DNA of 64,000 nt from Amphibacillus jilinensis Y1 (GTDB lineage Bacteria; Bacillota; Bacilli; Bacillales; Amphibacillaceae): contig NZ_JH976440.1 in NCBI RefSeq assembly GCF_000306965.1, positions 85,653 to 149,652 on the forward strand, read 5' to 3'. The position numbers were made by a program, and so were the translations under genes. Under the pieces are notes generated by a model that worked only from the letters and a program-made list of their open reading frames with translations, did not search any database and was not told the DNA's origin. This document shows, one piece after another, positions 28,122 through 37,751 of the stretch (its first letter is position 1; every line of letters begins with the position of its first letter).

Positions 28122-29672
28122 TTACTGAGAAACATTTTCTTTCAACCATAATTTATCTCGATATGTTTTTGGTGATACATTTGTCATCTTTTTAAATACT
28201 TTACTAAAATAATTAGGATCATGGTATCCAATTTCAAAGCTAATCGCTTTAATGCTTTTTTCTGGATCGGCAAGTAACGCCTTTGCCTTCTCTATCCGAC
28301 ATTCTGTCAGAAATTCAATATAATTAACCCCGAGTTTTTCCTTAAACATCTTACTAATATAAATTGGACTTAAACCCACCTGCTCACTTAGCCGTTCAAG
28401 TGAAATATCTTCATAAGCATGATCAATAATATACTGTTTGACTTGCTGCATGCGATCGAGGGACAATGCTTGGTAGTGTGTCATATACTGGCTTTTCATT
28501 TGCGTTAAAAAATGCTTGGCCTCATCAATAAATGCTTGATACGTCTGACCGTAAAACGTAAGCTGCTCCCACTCAAACTCAAGATGTAAGTCCTCCAGAA
28601 TCCTTTTCATCATCCAAACCATTTCCAAAATGCGTTGTTGCGCTTTTTGAAGAGGCGCTCCCTCATTCTTATAACATTGAATAAATGTCAGCCATTTTTG
28701 AATAACTTGATCCCATTCACCGAAGCGCACCTGATCAAAAAATAGTTGGGTTCGATACTTACGAAGCTGCTGATCACACCCATTATCTCCTGAAGGTATA
28801 TCTTGATAAAAACGATGGGTACTCGATCCTGTCATATCAACGAGAGCAATTAGCGATTGATGATATGACTTCTTTAAATCACTAAGCGATGGGTAAGGTT
28901 GACCGACTCCTACAAGCCACTGATGTTCAGCATGGTGGTCGATTACTTTTAAGCTATCTTGAATAATCGCAATCGCTCGTGCCCGGTAACTTTGTTTCCC
29001 CTCGTAGCCAACAATAACAGGAAATTGGCGACCATATAACGGACCTACCCAGATGCTTTGCTTCTGTTTAATTCGCTCAACGATAGGAGCATATTGACGT
29101 TCTTGCCCTTCGGGTAGCAAAAATACAATAACAAATACATGCTCAATGGTTTTGATATGAAGGGCATCGACCAACATACTTAAATGGATATCATGAACAT
29201 GGTCAAATAATAGCTGTGTAACCATATCTCGTTCTGCCGCACGTTTTGCTTTTTGAAAATGTTCTTCTTGTTTTAACTGTTCAGCATGTAAACGCTGTTC
29301 ATTTTCTATCTGTGCAATCACTTGACCAACTATCTCAATAATCTCATTCACTTTACTAGGCTTTAATAAATAATCTTTCACCCCTAATTTAATCGCTTGT
29401 TTGGCATAAGCAAAGGTATCATAAGCGGTTACCATAATACATTCGACTTTTGGCAAATCTTTTTTGATCTCCAGAATCGCTTCTAAGCCACTGATACCTG
29501 GCATTTTAATATCCATCAACACTAAATCAGGTCGGTATGTTTTAGCTAAATTAACTGCCACCTTGCCATTCTTCGCTTCTTTAATGTCAATATTGTTAAA
29601 GGCTTTCGATAGAATCATCAGCATACTTTTACGCTCTATTTCCTCATCATCAACGACTAGTAGCTTGATCAC
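28122..29672 (-). CDS. YesN-type response regulator with AraC output domain
   Basis: A 516-residue regulator. The receiver domain (about 1-120) has the acidic pair VVDDEE, the phospho-acceptor Asp54 in LVLMDIKMPG, and the lysine in LLKPSKV. A long middle region precedes two C-terminal AraC helix-turn-helix units, ending EIGYHDPNYFSKVFKKMTNV. The GTG at 29672 overlaps the kinase stop by four bases, so kinase and regulator are co-translated. It probably activates the sugar importer operon at 36545. The binding site is not evident. Confidence 0.92.
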   Translation of the reverse strand: MIKLLVVDDEEIERKSMLMILSKAFNNIDIKEAKNGKVAVNLAKTYRPDLVLMDIKMPGISGLEAILEIKKDLPKVECIMVTAYDTFAYAKQAIKLGVKDYLLKPSKVNEIIEIVGQVIAQIENEQRLHAEQLKQEEHFQKAKRAAERDMVTQLLFDHVHDIHLSMLVDALHIKTIEHVFVIVFLLPEGQERQYAPIVERIKQKQSIWVGPLYGRQFPVIVGYEGKQSYRARAIAIIQDSLKVIDHHAEHQWLVGVGQPYPSLSDLKKSYHQSLIALVDMTGSSTHRFYQDIPSGDNGCDQQLRKYRTQLFFDQVRFGEWDQVIQKWLTFIQCYKNEGAPLQKAQQRILEMVWMMKRILEDLHLEFEWEQLTFYGQTYQAFIDEAKHFLTQMKSQYMTHYQALSLDRMQQVKQYIIDHAYEDISLERLSEQVGLSPIYISKMFKEKLGVNYIEFLTECRIEKAKALLADPEKSIKAISFEIGYHDPNYFSKVFKKMTNVSPKTYRDKLWLKENVSQ

Positions 29673-31108
29673 ATCATGCCACCCCTTTTTTGTTTTGGAA
29701 TCCGCAAGCTTATTTTTGTACCGCGTTCACTATCAACTTGTACCAAATCATCCCGTCCGTAAAAAATTCGCAAACGCTTGACAACATTTGTGAAACCAAT
29801 GCCTGTCGAATGACCTTCTTCCGGTGACAGAAGGCCTTGCACCAAATGGATAGCCTTCTGTTTGGGCATACCTGGACCATCATCTTCTATCTCTATTTGA
29901 ATAAATTCATCTTCATCATAGACACGAAAATGAATCGTCCCCCCATTTTCCCTAGGCTCAACCGCATGAATAATCGCATTTTCAATAATAGGTTGTAGCG
30001 TAAGCGCTGGAATCGGCACCGATAAAAGCTGCTCATCTATTTCCTCTGTAAATTGAAGCCGATCGGTAAAGCGTGCTTTTTGAATATCAATATACTGTTT
30101 TAAAATGGTAACTTCATCCTGCAATGTGACCGAACGATTCAATCGCCTTAAATTATATCGTAATAGGCCGGCAATATTGACTAATAAATCACTGGTTTGT
30201 ACCGCCCCTTCTAGATATGCCTTTTTTGATATTGTATTCAATGTATTAAAAAGAAAGTGTGGGTTAATTTGGCTTTGCAAACTATGAAATTGGCTTTCTT
30301 GTAATAACAATTTATTTTCTTGTAGCTCCTTTTCTAGTTGTGCTTTTAAGTGAATTTCTGAGATAAGTTCATTAATGTTAAGACGCATGCGATTAAAGGT
30401 TCTCGCTAAAAAAGCAATTTCGTCATTTGAATTCACTTTAATCTCAACATTAAATTCTCCGCGTGATAAGTGATTAGCCGCTTCTGTTAATTGATTAATT
30501 GGTTGCGTTATACTACGCGACAGCGTATAGGTAACAATTATAAGAAAAAATGTTAACAACAATAACAGCCAAATACCTAGTTGATTCAACTCGGCAGATT
30601 GTTGGATAATACTTCGATAAAAGTCATCATATGTTTTTAATTCTTTATCCACTAATGCTAAAGTCGTTTCCGAAATATAATCAGCGATCCGTGAGGCATC
30701 ATTAAATTCACTGCGAGCAGCTTCAGCATCTTGTTGATCATGTAAACGAATCGAGCGCTCAACAGTTTCTGATAAGCTCCCAATTAAATTGATGTAATTG
30801 ATTAATTCAAATTCATTTTCTTGATGGCCAAGCTGCCAGGCCTCTTTCTTTTTAGTTTCCAGTTGTTCTTGACTGTCATTGATTTTTATTAAATGGTCCA
30901 CCGAAGATAGTGTTAAGAAATTATTTAAATCGGTCATCATATTTTGACTAACTTCATTAATCTCGTTTAACAGCAAATAGCGTTGAAGAATCGCATTGTA
31001 CTGCTCCTGTGTTTGCCGATTATAATAGGTGAGTGCACTCCAGATCATAACCATCATTACGATAACGATGGTTGTCAATAGTAAAATTTTCTTTTGAATC
31101 GTATTCAT
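29669..31108 (-). CDS. YesM-type sensor histidine kinase
   Basis: A 479-residue membrane kinase. Two helices (about 8-30 and 172-195) flank a helical extracytoplasmic sensor, then HAMP. The phospho-acceptor histidine is in QSQINPHFLFNTLNTISKKA, near residue 280. The ATP domain shows NAIIHAVEPRENGG and EDDGPGMP. The ATG overlaps the stop of the membrane binding protein by four bases. The close coupling with a periplasmic-type binding protein suggests that sugar is detected by that protein and relayed to the kinase, as in other three-component sugar systems. Confidence 0.92.
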   Translation of the reverse strand: MNTIQKKILLLTTIVIVMMVMIWSALTYYNRQTQEQYNAILQRYLLLNEINEVSQNMMTDLNNFLTLSSVDHLIKINDSQEQLETKKKEAWQLGHQENEFELINYINLIGSLSETVERSIRLHDQQDAEAARSEFNDASRIADYISETTLALVDKELKTYDDFYRSIIQQSAELNQLGIWLLLLLTFFLIIVTYTLSRSITQPINQLTEAANHLSRGEFNVEIKVNSNDEIAFLARTFNRMRLNINELISEIHLKAQLEKELQENKLLLQESQFHSLQSQINPHFLFNTLNTISKKAYLEGAVQTSDLLVNIAGLLRYNLRRLNRSVTLQDEVTILKQYIDIQKARFTDRLQFTEEIDEQLLSVPIPALTLQPIIENAIIHAVEPRENGGTIHFRVYDEDEFIQIEIEDDGPGMPKQKAIHLVQGLLSPEEGHSTGIGFTNVVKRLRIFYGRDDLVQVDSERGTKISLRIPKQKRGGMM

Positions 31109-32082
31109 GGCGCATCAATGGCTTTCAAAATATCAATATTTGTGAAGTAGCCGTCAAAATCAAGTGGCACGGTCTCTCCATTTAACCATTCTACAATAAG
31201 CTGAACACTTAATCGCCCCATCTCTTCTGGTTCTTGTCGAATCACTGCATCCACCTTGTTTTTTTCTAAAAGCTTTGCAACATCGGCATGATCGTCGAAC
31301 GTATAAATATATAGGGAATCAACTTGCCTCCTCCTACCAATTTCTTGGACCATCCCAGCTACAATATTTGCATTGACAGCAATAAAACTATCGACGTTTG
31401 GGTAGTGGTTTAATAAAGCCTGTGTCGTTGCTAATACATCATCCATATGCTCAGTGGTCATTGCTGGAATGACACTAATGCCAGGGTATTGTTCTAGAAC
31501 CTCTTCAATACCTGCCTTACGCTGCTCTTGAAAATAGGGCTCTGATTGATCATAAAAAAGCACAACCTCACCACTCACACCCATATCTTCAACGAGTTGC
31601 CTTGCCAGTAATTGTCCCGCTTGATACTGTGGCGAGCCCACATAAGTTCTTCTTAAGCTTTCTTCCATCGGTACATCATTTGCTATCGTAATAATTGGAA
31701 TACTATAAAAAGCTGCTTTTATTTTAGTAAGTTCTTTAAATTCATCTGTATCCAGCCCTTGAACAATAATACCATCTACCTTTGCATGAATCGCTAGCTC
31801 TAAGTTGCGTAAAAAATCATCTTCATTGTGACTATAATTGCCTAAACGCTCAAGCATCACTCCATCTTGTCTTGCCTGTAAAGAAGCACCCTCAATCACC
31901 TCATCCCAAAAGGGTGTATCAATGTCTTGGGTAATTAAAGCAAGTCGATAAGATTGATCGGTTTGGTCTAATGGTAAAGGCTCTTGCCAATCCGATCGAA
32001 CAACTTTCTCAACTGATGTCACCGTAAAATAAGCTAACAATAAGCATACACCTATAATTAAAGCGGTTACAATTTTACGCAT
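31105..32082 (-). CDS. Membrane-anchored sugar-binding protein of the kinase system
   Basis: A 325-residue periplasmic binding protein of the RbsB/LacI type with an uncleaved-looking N-terminal helix (about 5-25) and no lipobox cysteine. Core segments: YRLALITQDIDTPFWDEVIE, VDGIIVQGLDTDEF, IPIITIANDVPM and YIYTFDDHAD. It is the first gene of the sensing operon and overlaps the kinase by four bases. Membrane tethering and strict coupling suggest a co-sensor rather than a transporter subunit. Which sugar it binds is unknown. Confidence 0.88.
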   Translation of the reverse strand: MRKIVTALIIGVCLLLAYFTVTSVEKVVRSDWQEPLPLDQTDQSYRLALITQDIDTPFWDEVIEGASLQARQDGVMLERLGNYSHNEDDFLRNLELAIHAKVDGIIVQGLDTDEFKELTKIKAAFYSIPIITIANDVPMEESLRRTYVGSPQYQAGQLLARQLVEDMGVSGEVVLFYDQSEPYFQEQRKAGIEEVLEQYPGISVIPAMTTEHMDDVLATTQALLNHYPNVDSFIAVNANIVAGMVQEIGRRRQVDSLYIYTFDDHADVAKLLEKNKVDAVIRQEPEEMGRLSVQLIVEWLNGETVPLDFDGYFTNIDILKAIDAP

Positions 32083-32159
32083 TTACTTAGCTCCTTGCCC
32101 TTTTCGTTGATCAATCGTAAATTTATCTTATCACTGTTCTGTAACAGTTAGCAATAACA

Positions 32160-32295
32160 CAAATCTTCCATCAACAATAATTTTCGTTCTTCTCCCACTG
32201 ATTGTTTAAATCAGCGGTTAACATCTCCCTAAACAGGTACCTGCTATTCGCTAGTTTAAGACGGGTGTTTTACGGACGGTTAGCTGCGATAAAAC
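32160..32295 (+). repeat. Structured intergenic repeat, copy 7
   Basis: TTTTCGTTCTTCTCCCACTG and ATTGTTTAAATCAGCGGTTA are the left half; the left arm of hairpin one is eroded (CATCAACAAT). The right half reads AGACGGGTGTTTTACGGACG, then GTTAGCTGCGATAAAACG. It separates the sensing operon from the importer operon. Confidence 0.7.
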
Positions 32296-32437
32296 GTTCC
32301 CTTGCATTCAAATCCAAGTTATCTTGGGCAGAGCGTTACACCATTAAACGAACCCTAACTGAGATCAGACCATTGATCAGAAGAGTGAAAGCTATTCAAA
32401 TTTAATATTACTGGACTTTAGTCCACTTAATAAAGTG

Positions 32438-32486
32438 CCCCCAGTAGGTTCACTGAGGGACATTCAACAGTAACATGCCTGTTGAA
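32438..32486 (-). terminator. Tandem hairpins after the sugar permease gene
   Basis: Downstream of the permease stop (minus strand) come TTCAACAG/CTGTTGAA (32463-32486, perfect 8 bp) and CCCTCAGT/ACTGGGGG (32438-32459, one mismatch) with a T-rich stretch. The small pair GGAC-TTTA-GTCC at 32413 follows. Together they probably end the importer transcript. Confidence 0.6.
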
Positions 32487-32580
32487 ACTTATTTATGCAC
32501 TCGGAAAGTAGTACAGCAATAGGAAAAGACTGAAGCCAAATGCAAATCTATGTGCATAAAACAAGGAAATGCGGATTTTC

Positions 32581-33753
32581 CTAGCTTTTTTTGCGTGTTA
32601 ATACATCAAAGATAACAGCGCCGGCTAGTACTCCACCTCGAATCATATATTGATAAGAAATACCAACACCAAGCAAATTCATCCCATTTGTTAACGAAGC
32701 CATGACAATCGCACCAATAATAGCACCTGAAACTTTCCCAACACCACCTGCTGATGAGACACCTCCTACATATGCAGCAGCAATCGCGTCGAGCTCAAAT
32801 AACATACCGGCTGTGGTTGTTGCTGACTGCAATCGTGCTGTATATAGAATACCTGATAGTGCCGCGAGCATCGACATTGAAGCCATGACAATATACGTGA
32901 TTTTCTTGACATTGATTCCACTTAAATGAGCGGCTTCTGGATTACTTCCGACAGCGTAAATTTGTCGACCAAGTACGGTTTTATTTGAGATAAAATGATA
33001 AATCATTGTTACCAGCAGTACAATCATTACGGTCCAAGAAAAACCGTTGTAACCGGCTAAAATCCAAGTAATATAGCCAATAATGACTGAGACAAAAAAG
33101 AGTTTCAGAATAAAAATGCTTAATGAAACGACTTCAAAGTTATATTTTAACTTATCATATCTTGTCTTTACTTCACCATAAATATAAGTAACAATACCGA
33201 GTATGCCCACAATTAAAGTAAGCAAGTGGAGATCATTTAATTGAGTAAGTGATGGGATAAATCCATTACCAAGTGCATTAAATGTAGAATTCTGCACAAT
33301 AATGGTTCCAGTACCTTCTGTAACTTGTAGTAAAGCTCCCCTGAAAATAAGCATACCAGCTAATGAAGCAACAAAGGCCGGAATACCAAGCTGTGCAATA
33401 AGAAAACCATTAAATAAACCTATAATAATACCTAATAATAAGATAACAGGGATAACGATATAAACAGGCAAGCCGTGTTGCATTAATAATATAGCTGCGA
33501 TTGCCCCCAAAAATCCTGCCACATAGCCAACCGATAAGTCAATGTGTCGAATAACAATGACTAGTGTCATTCCAACCGCTAACACAGCAATATAACCAGC
33601 AGAATCTAGTAAATTACTTATATTTCTTGATGACATAAACATACCGTTTGTCATCACATTAAAGGTCAGCATGATGACAAATAGGGCAATATACATCCCA
33701 TAATCACGAATGTTATCTTTTATCAATGTGCCCGCTTCATGTAAAATTTTCAT
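32581..33753 (-). CDS. Xylose/multiple-sugar ABC permease (XylH/GguB type)
   Basis: A 390-residue permease of the BPD_transp_2 family, with about ten or eleven helices. GMTLVIVIRHIDLSVGYVAG and LGIPAFVASLAGMLIFRGAL are hallmark segments of the XylH/GguB/RbsC group. AVGSNPEAAHLSGINVKK is the conserved cytoplasmic loop that docks to the ATPase. It is the third gene of the importer operon, 11 bases after the ATPase gene. AGGAGGG supports the ATG at 33753. Confidence 0.92.
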   Translation of the reverse strand: MKILHEAGTLIKDNIRDYGMYIALFVIMLTFNVMTNGMFMSSRNISNLLDSAGYIAVLAVGMTLVIVIRHIDLSVGYVAGFLGAIAAILLMQHGLPVYIVIPVILLLGIIIGLFNGFLIAQLGIPAFVASLAGMLIFRGALLQVTEGTGTIIVQNSTFNALGNGFIPSLTQLNDLHLLTLIVGILGIVTYIYGEVKTRYDKLKYNFEVVSLSIFILKLFFVSVIIGYITWILAGYNGFSWTVMIVLLVTMIYHFISNKTVLGRQIYAVGSNPEAAHLSGINVKKITYIVMASMSMLAALSGILYTARLQSATTTAGMLFELDAIAAAYVGGVSSAGGVGKVSGAIIGAIVMASLTNGMNLLGVGISYQYMIRGGVLAGAVIFDVLTRKKS

Positions 33754-33764
33754 TATATTCCCTC

Positions 33765-35285
33765 CTATTGCGTTGCCAATTCCATTATTTTCTCTTGATT
33801 GGCATCATCTGTTGACACTTCACCTTTAATTTCTCCTTCAGCCATCACGTAGATGCGATCACTCATCCCTAATACTTCACCAAGCTCTGAAGAAATCATA
33901 ATAATACTTAATCCTTGATCAATTAATGTATTCATAACAGAATAAATTTCAAATTTAGCTCCTACATCGATGCCACGTGTAGGTTCATCCAAAATTAACA
34001 CATTTGGGGTTACAAATAGCCATTTACCCAGTGACACTTTTTGTTGATTACCTCCACTTAACTTCCCAACCAATTGCTCAATTGAAGAGGCTTTAATATG
34101 AAGGGATTGCTTATAGTGTTCAGCAACTTTAATTTCTTCATTGTCATTAATAATGCCCTTATTAGCGACACCATTTAATTTAGCCGCTGAGACATTATGC
34201 GTAATATCTTGAATAAGAAAAAGACCATTTCCTTTACGATCTTCTGTCACATATGCCAGGCCTTCTTTAATAGCATCACTGGTATGCTTTAACTTTTTCG
34301 GCTGACCATTTATAACAAGATCACCACTCAATTTATAGTTTTTCGGGTTGCCAAAAATACTTAAGGCCAGTTCTGTTCGACCAGAGCCCATTAATCCTGC
34401 CAATCCGATTATTTCCCCTTTTCTCAAATGAAAATCTGCTTTTTTTACTACATAACGTCCCAATTGAGCATCGTAAGCAGACCAATTATGCACTTCTAGT
34501 ACGTTGTCACCCATTTGTTTATCAGGTCGCTTTGGATATATATCATTAATTTCTCGACCTACCATATGTTTTATGATCGTACGTTCTTCAACTTCACCTT
34601 TTTTCGCATCTAATGTGCAAATGGTTTGTCCATCACGTAAAACGGTTGCTTTATCTGCAATCGCAACTACCTCTTTAAGCTTATGTGAGATCATAATACA
34701 CGTAATGCCTTCGCTCTTTAATGCTTTGATCAGTTCTAATAAATTTTCACTATCATCTTCATTTAGAGCAGCTGTTGGCTCATCAAGTATAAGCAACTTA
34801 ACATGTTTACTTAAAGCTTTAGCAATCTCAACTAACTGTTGCCTTCCCACACCTAAATCTTTAATTAAAACTTCTGGGTTTACTTTTAACTTCACTTTAT
34901 CTAGCATTTGCTTGGCTTTAACAATCGTTTGATTCCAATTAATCACTCCACCATGTTTAACTTCATTACCGATATAAATATTTTCATAAACAGATAGATC
35001 AGGGAATAAAGCAAGTTCTTGATAGATGATAGAAATACCTACATCAACGCTATCACTAATTTTATTAAATTGTTGAATCTTCCCTTGATAGACAATATCG
35101 CCTTCATATTCACCATGGGGATATACGCCACTAAGTACTTTCATCAATGTTGATTTCCCTGCACCATTTTCACCGATTAGGCAATGAATTTCCCCTTTTT
35201 CAACCTTGAAATTAACACGACTTAATGCTTTGACACCTGGAAATGTTTTCGTGATGTCATGCATCTCCAAAATATAATCCGCCAT
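33765..35285 (-). CDS. Sugar ABC importer ATPase, two-domain (XylG/GguA type)
   Basis: A 506-residue protein with two ATPase domains, as in XylG, GguA and RbsA. Domain one has Walker A GENGAGKSTLMKVLSG and Walker B LLILDEPTAAL. Its signature is the degenerate LGVGRQQLVEIAKAL usual for this group. Domain two has GLMGSGRTELALSIFG, the canonical-type LSGGNQQKVSLGKWL and LILDEPTRGIDVGAK. The ATG at 35285 (MADYILEM), six bases after AAAGGTGGG, is preferred. ATGs one or two codons earlier are possible; the frame to 35336 lacks support. It is the second gene of the operon. Confidence 0.92.
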   Translation of the reverse strand: MADYILEMHDITKTFPGVKALSRVNFKVEKGEIHCLIGENGAGKSTLMKVLSGVYPHGEYEGDIVYQGKIQQFNKISDSVDVGISIIYQELALFPDLSVYENIYIGNEVKHGGVINWNQTIVKAKQMLDKVKLKVNPEVLIKDLGVGRQQLVEIAKALSKHVKLLILDEPTAALNEDDSENLLELIKALKSEGITCIMISHKLKEVVAIADKATVLRDGQTICTLDAKKGEVEERTIIKHMVGREINDIYPKRPDKQMGDNVLEVHNWSAYDAQLGRYVVKKADFHLRKGEIIGLAGLMGSGRTELALSIFGNPKNYKLSGDLVINGQPKKLKHTSDAIKEGLAYVTEDRKGNGLFLIQDITHNVSAAKLNGVANKGIINDNEEIKVAEHYKQSLHIKASSIEQLVGKLSGGNQQKVSLGKWLFVTPNVLILDEPTRGIDVGAKFEIYSVMNTLIDQGLSIIMISSELGEVLGMSDRIYVMAEGEIKGEVSTDDANQEKIMELATQ

Positions 35286-35369
35286 CATCATCCCACCTTT
35301 TTCGCATCCATTTAAAGTACGAAATAGTGATAGCATGCTATCACTATTTCGAATTAATTTAAAATGCGT

Positions 35370-36545
35370 TTACTCTAGTCCGGTAAACTCACTTGCTTCA
35401 TAATAACCTGAATCAATTAATTCAGATTGAACGTTGTCTTGATCTACAACAATAACTTCTGATTGCATGGCTTCAACATCTTTTGCACCATTATCGTATG
35501 CTCCAGTTGTTTCTGGTGTCTCACCGTCCAAAACGTTAATGGCCATACCCATTGCATCCTCGACCAAACGACGTACATCTTTAAACACGGTCATTGATTG
35601 TTTACCGTCGATAATATACTGAATAGAAGCCATTTCTGCATCCTGACCAGTCACAACATACGCAGTTATATCACTATCAGCTGCAAATGTATCAGCAATC
35701 GAACGAGCCGTACCATCATTTGGTGCTAGAATGGCGACGTCTCCTTTAAGGTCATCACCAGCTGACGTTAAATGGGTTTGGGCTTTATTAATCGCTTCAT
35801 TCGGATCCCAATTTGTGGTCACTTGCCCTAAAATGCTTCCCATTTCATCCCGTGACAATTCAGACTGATCCGCTAACGCCTCGGCCTCACTTGAATTTGC
35901 AATGACAAAAGTACCATCAGCGATTTTCGGTTGTAACACTGACCAAGCCCCTTCAAAGAATAAGAAAGCATTGTTATCAGACGATGCACCAGCATATAAA
36001 TAAAGCGGCACCTCTGTTCCTTCCGCATGGTCAACTAAATACTGTCCTTGAGCAGCCCCTACAGCAAAGCTATCAAACGTAACATAATAATCTACTGCAT
36101 CGGTATTCGTAATCAAACGATCGTAAGAAATAACCGTTACACCCTCAGCAGCTGCTGCTTGTGCTGCTGCACCTGCCGCATCACCATCATGTGGACTAAT
36201 AATTAAGACATCGATCCCTCTACTAATTAGTGTTTCTACATTTTGTAATTCGTTAGCTGATGAACCTTGACTAAATAAAATTTCTGTAGTGTAATCAGAA
36301 TCAGCTAAAGCATCTTGAAATCGCTGTTCATCTTGTACCCAACGAGGCTCATCACGTGTTGGCAACACAATCCCAACATTAATTGCATCACTTGATGTAT
36401 CGTCGCCATTCGTTTCAACATCTTCTGCCCCATCTGGATCTGATGCATCTGCCTCACCAGAAGCACCATCTGTACAACCCACTAACAAAAATGCAAACAA
36501 TACTGCGACTAGTAAAAACCATAATGCTTTCCCCTTTTTAAACAT
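35370..36545 (-). CDS. Sugar-binding lipoprotein of the importer (ChvE/XylF type)
   Basis: A 391-residue lipoprotein with lipobox FLLVGC, followed by an acidic linker (about 25-50). The binding fold resembles ChvE/MmsE and XylF: INVGIVLPTRDEPRW, DVLIISPHDGDAAG, VISYDRLITNTDAV, YAGASSDNNAF, VVTGQDAEMASIQYI and MTVFKDVRRL. ChvE-type proteins bind several monosaccharides (arabinose, xylose, galactose, glucose). It is the first gene of the three-gene importer, with a perfect cre about 65 bases upstream of its ATG, so the operon should be repressed by CcpA when better carbon is present and activated by the nearby YesMN-type system. Confidence 0.92.
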   Translation of the reverse strand: MFKKGKALWFLLVAVLFAFLLVGCTDGASGEADASDPDGAEDVETNGDDTSSDAINVGIVLPTRDEPRWVQDEQRFQDALADSDYTTEILFSQGSSANELQNVETLISRGIDVLIISPHDGDAAGAAAQAAAAEGVTVISYDRLITNTDAVDYYVTFDSFAVGAAQGQYLVDHAEGTEVPLYLYAGASSDNNAFLFFEGAWSVLQPKIADGTFVIANSSEAEALADQSELSRDEMGSILGQVTTNWDPNEAINKAQTHLTSAGDDLKGDVAILAPNDGTARSIADTFAADSDITAYVVTGQDAEMASIQYIIDGKQSMTVFKDVRRLVEDAMGMAINVLDGETPETTGAYDNGAKDVEAMQSEVIVVDQDNVQSELIDSGYYEASEFTGLE

Positions 36546-36609
36546 GTGTTTACCCCTCTCAATAACTTTGTTTTACTTGCTCTTTAAGTATATTAGGGAT
36601 TTAGCCTCA

Positions 36610-36625
36610 TTGTAAGCGCATTCAA
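36610..36625 (-). promoter_or_regulatory. cre site of the sugar importer operon
   Basis: TTGTAAGCGCATTCAA matches the catabolite responsive element WTGNAANCGNWNNCWW at every constrained position. It lies between the importer start and its upstream region, where bound CcpA would block transcription. Confidence 0.85.
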
Positions 36626-36821
36626 TAGCTGTTTTTTAGTTTGTTCTGTAATTTTTTAAGGTGATCATCTGTTTAATTATAATTAGTACAATGAGCACAT
36701 TTTTTTGATTAAACTATAAAAAGCGAAAACATTAACGATTACATTATTCTTATCATCTCAATTTTCATAGGTCTATTTAAAAGCCAAGTATAATTAACGA
36801 AAGTAAAAGTGTGAATCAATT

Positions 36822-36859
36822 CTAAAACCCTTTGTGCATTTAGACACAAAGGGTTTTAG
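36822..36859 (-). terminator. Terminator after the small membrane protein gene
   Basis: CTAAAACCCTTTGTG and CACAAAGGGTTTTAG form a perfect 15-bp stem with an 8-nt loop, 29 bases beyond the stop of the small gene at 36888. Apart from this and the cre, the gap 36546-36887 shows only AT-rich sequence that should hold the importer promoter. Confidence 0.75.
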
Positions 36860-36887
36860 AGGATAGATGATTTAACCATAGATAGAA

Positions 36888-37064
36888 TTATTTGAAAAAA
36901 GTTATATTTAATTTTTCTTTAACAATTACAGTAAGAATTATCATTGATAACAATATTATTTGAAGGCTAGAATCACTAATCCAATTTAATATATATCTCA
37001 TGCCAAAAAAAATAAAAAGCAATACTAATAACAATATTATAAATATAGCATTCTTCATGAACAT
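36888..37064 (-). CDS. Small two-helix membrane protein, unknown function
   Basis: A 58-residue hydrophobic protein with two predicted helices (about 4-22 and 33-50) and a basic end KEKLNITFFK. AAGGGG precedes two in-frame ATGs (37064 and 37058); the shorter would give 56 residues. An extended frame to 37214 runs through the likely promoter and is not credible. It is followed by a strong terminator, which supports a real gene. I do not recognise a family. It is divergent from another small membrane protein gene starting at 37168. Confidence 0.5.
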   Translation of the reverse strand: MFMKNAIFIILLLVLLFIFFGMRYILNWISDSSLQIILLSMIILTVIVKEKLNITFFK

Positions 37065-37167
37065 ACCGCCCCTTCCATAATATTTCCAAAACCTTTTTTT
37101 ATGATTATACCATATAATGAAAGAAGTGGTATACTGTGTTAAATCCATTTTTTGAAAGGTTGTGAAC

Positions 37168-37497
37168 ATGATTGATACCTTTATTTTATTAACGCTAGCA
37201 GGATTGTTTTTCATTAGCCTTGGTAGTGTGATTTATTATTACAAAGCAGGTGATATGATAAATTTTTTTAACCCTAAAAAACATGACAAAGCAAAAGTGA
37301 GTCGAATTGCCGGACGTAACCTTTTGCTTATGGGTCTGACTAACCTTTTATTTGCGATTATCAGTTTACTAGTTAATCAACAAAGATTAAATTTTTTGTT
37401 AACTGTGCTGTTTCTCTTGGTATTAATAGGCATCATTGTGACAGTGTATCAAATATTTGTTTGCGCAAGACTTGATTCAGATTACAAGAATGATTGA
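37168..37497 (+). CDS. DUF3784-type small membrane protein
   Basis: A 109-residue protein with three helices (about 3-22, 50-67 and 76-96). The segment YYKAGDMINFFNPKKHDKAK followed by VSRIAGRNLL between helix one and two fits the DUF3784 family pattern (KaGdlIaGfN...K). The function of the family is unknown. Start ATG at 37168 lies eight bases after AAAGG; a GTG at 37162 is too close to it. A partial repeat copy follows. Confidence 0.7.
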   Translation: MIDTFILLTLAGLFFISLGSVIYYYKAGDMINFFNPKKHDKAKVSRIAGRNLLLMGLTNLLFAIISLLVNQQRLNFLLTVLFLLVLIGIIVTVYQIFVCARLDSDYKND

Positions 37498-37539
37498 TTC
37501 CTCCATTACCCATCTCACGATCCGTACTAGATAAAGCTT

Positions 37540-37599
37540 CACTCTTTCTACTCTCTATTTCCAAGGGGCGTTTTACAGACGGTTAACTGTGATAAAAGC
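37540..37599 (+). repeat. Structured intergenic repeat, copy 8 (3' part)
   Basis: Reads TACTCTCTATTTCCAAGGGG, then CGTTTTACAGACGGTTAACT and GTGATAAAA. Only the right half of the second hairpin is recognisable. Confidence 0.6.
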
Positions 37600-37751
37600 C
37601 AGCTATCGACTTCCATTATTACCTTGAATATGATTCAATAATGAATATGCGATCGCTTTCAGTTCTTGGTTTGCGTTTGATAAGTTAGAAGGCATATTTT
37701 TTATTTGTTTACATGCATATAACAGCTACTTACAAGAAAGGAGGGAGAGAC

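Noticed and set aside
36888-37214. 108-residue version of the small membrane protein
   Set aside because: The extension has no ribosome site and overlaps the divergent gene's promoter and start; the ATG at 37064 behind AAGGGG is adequate.
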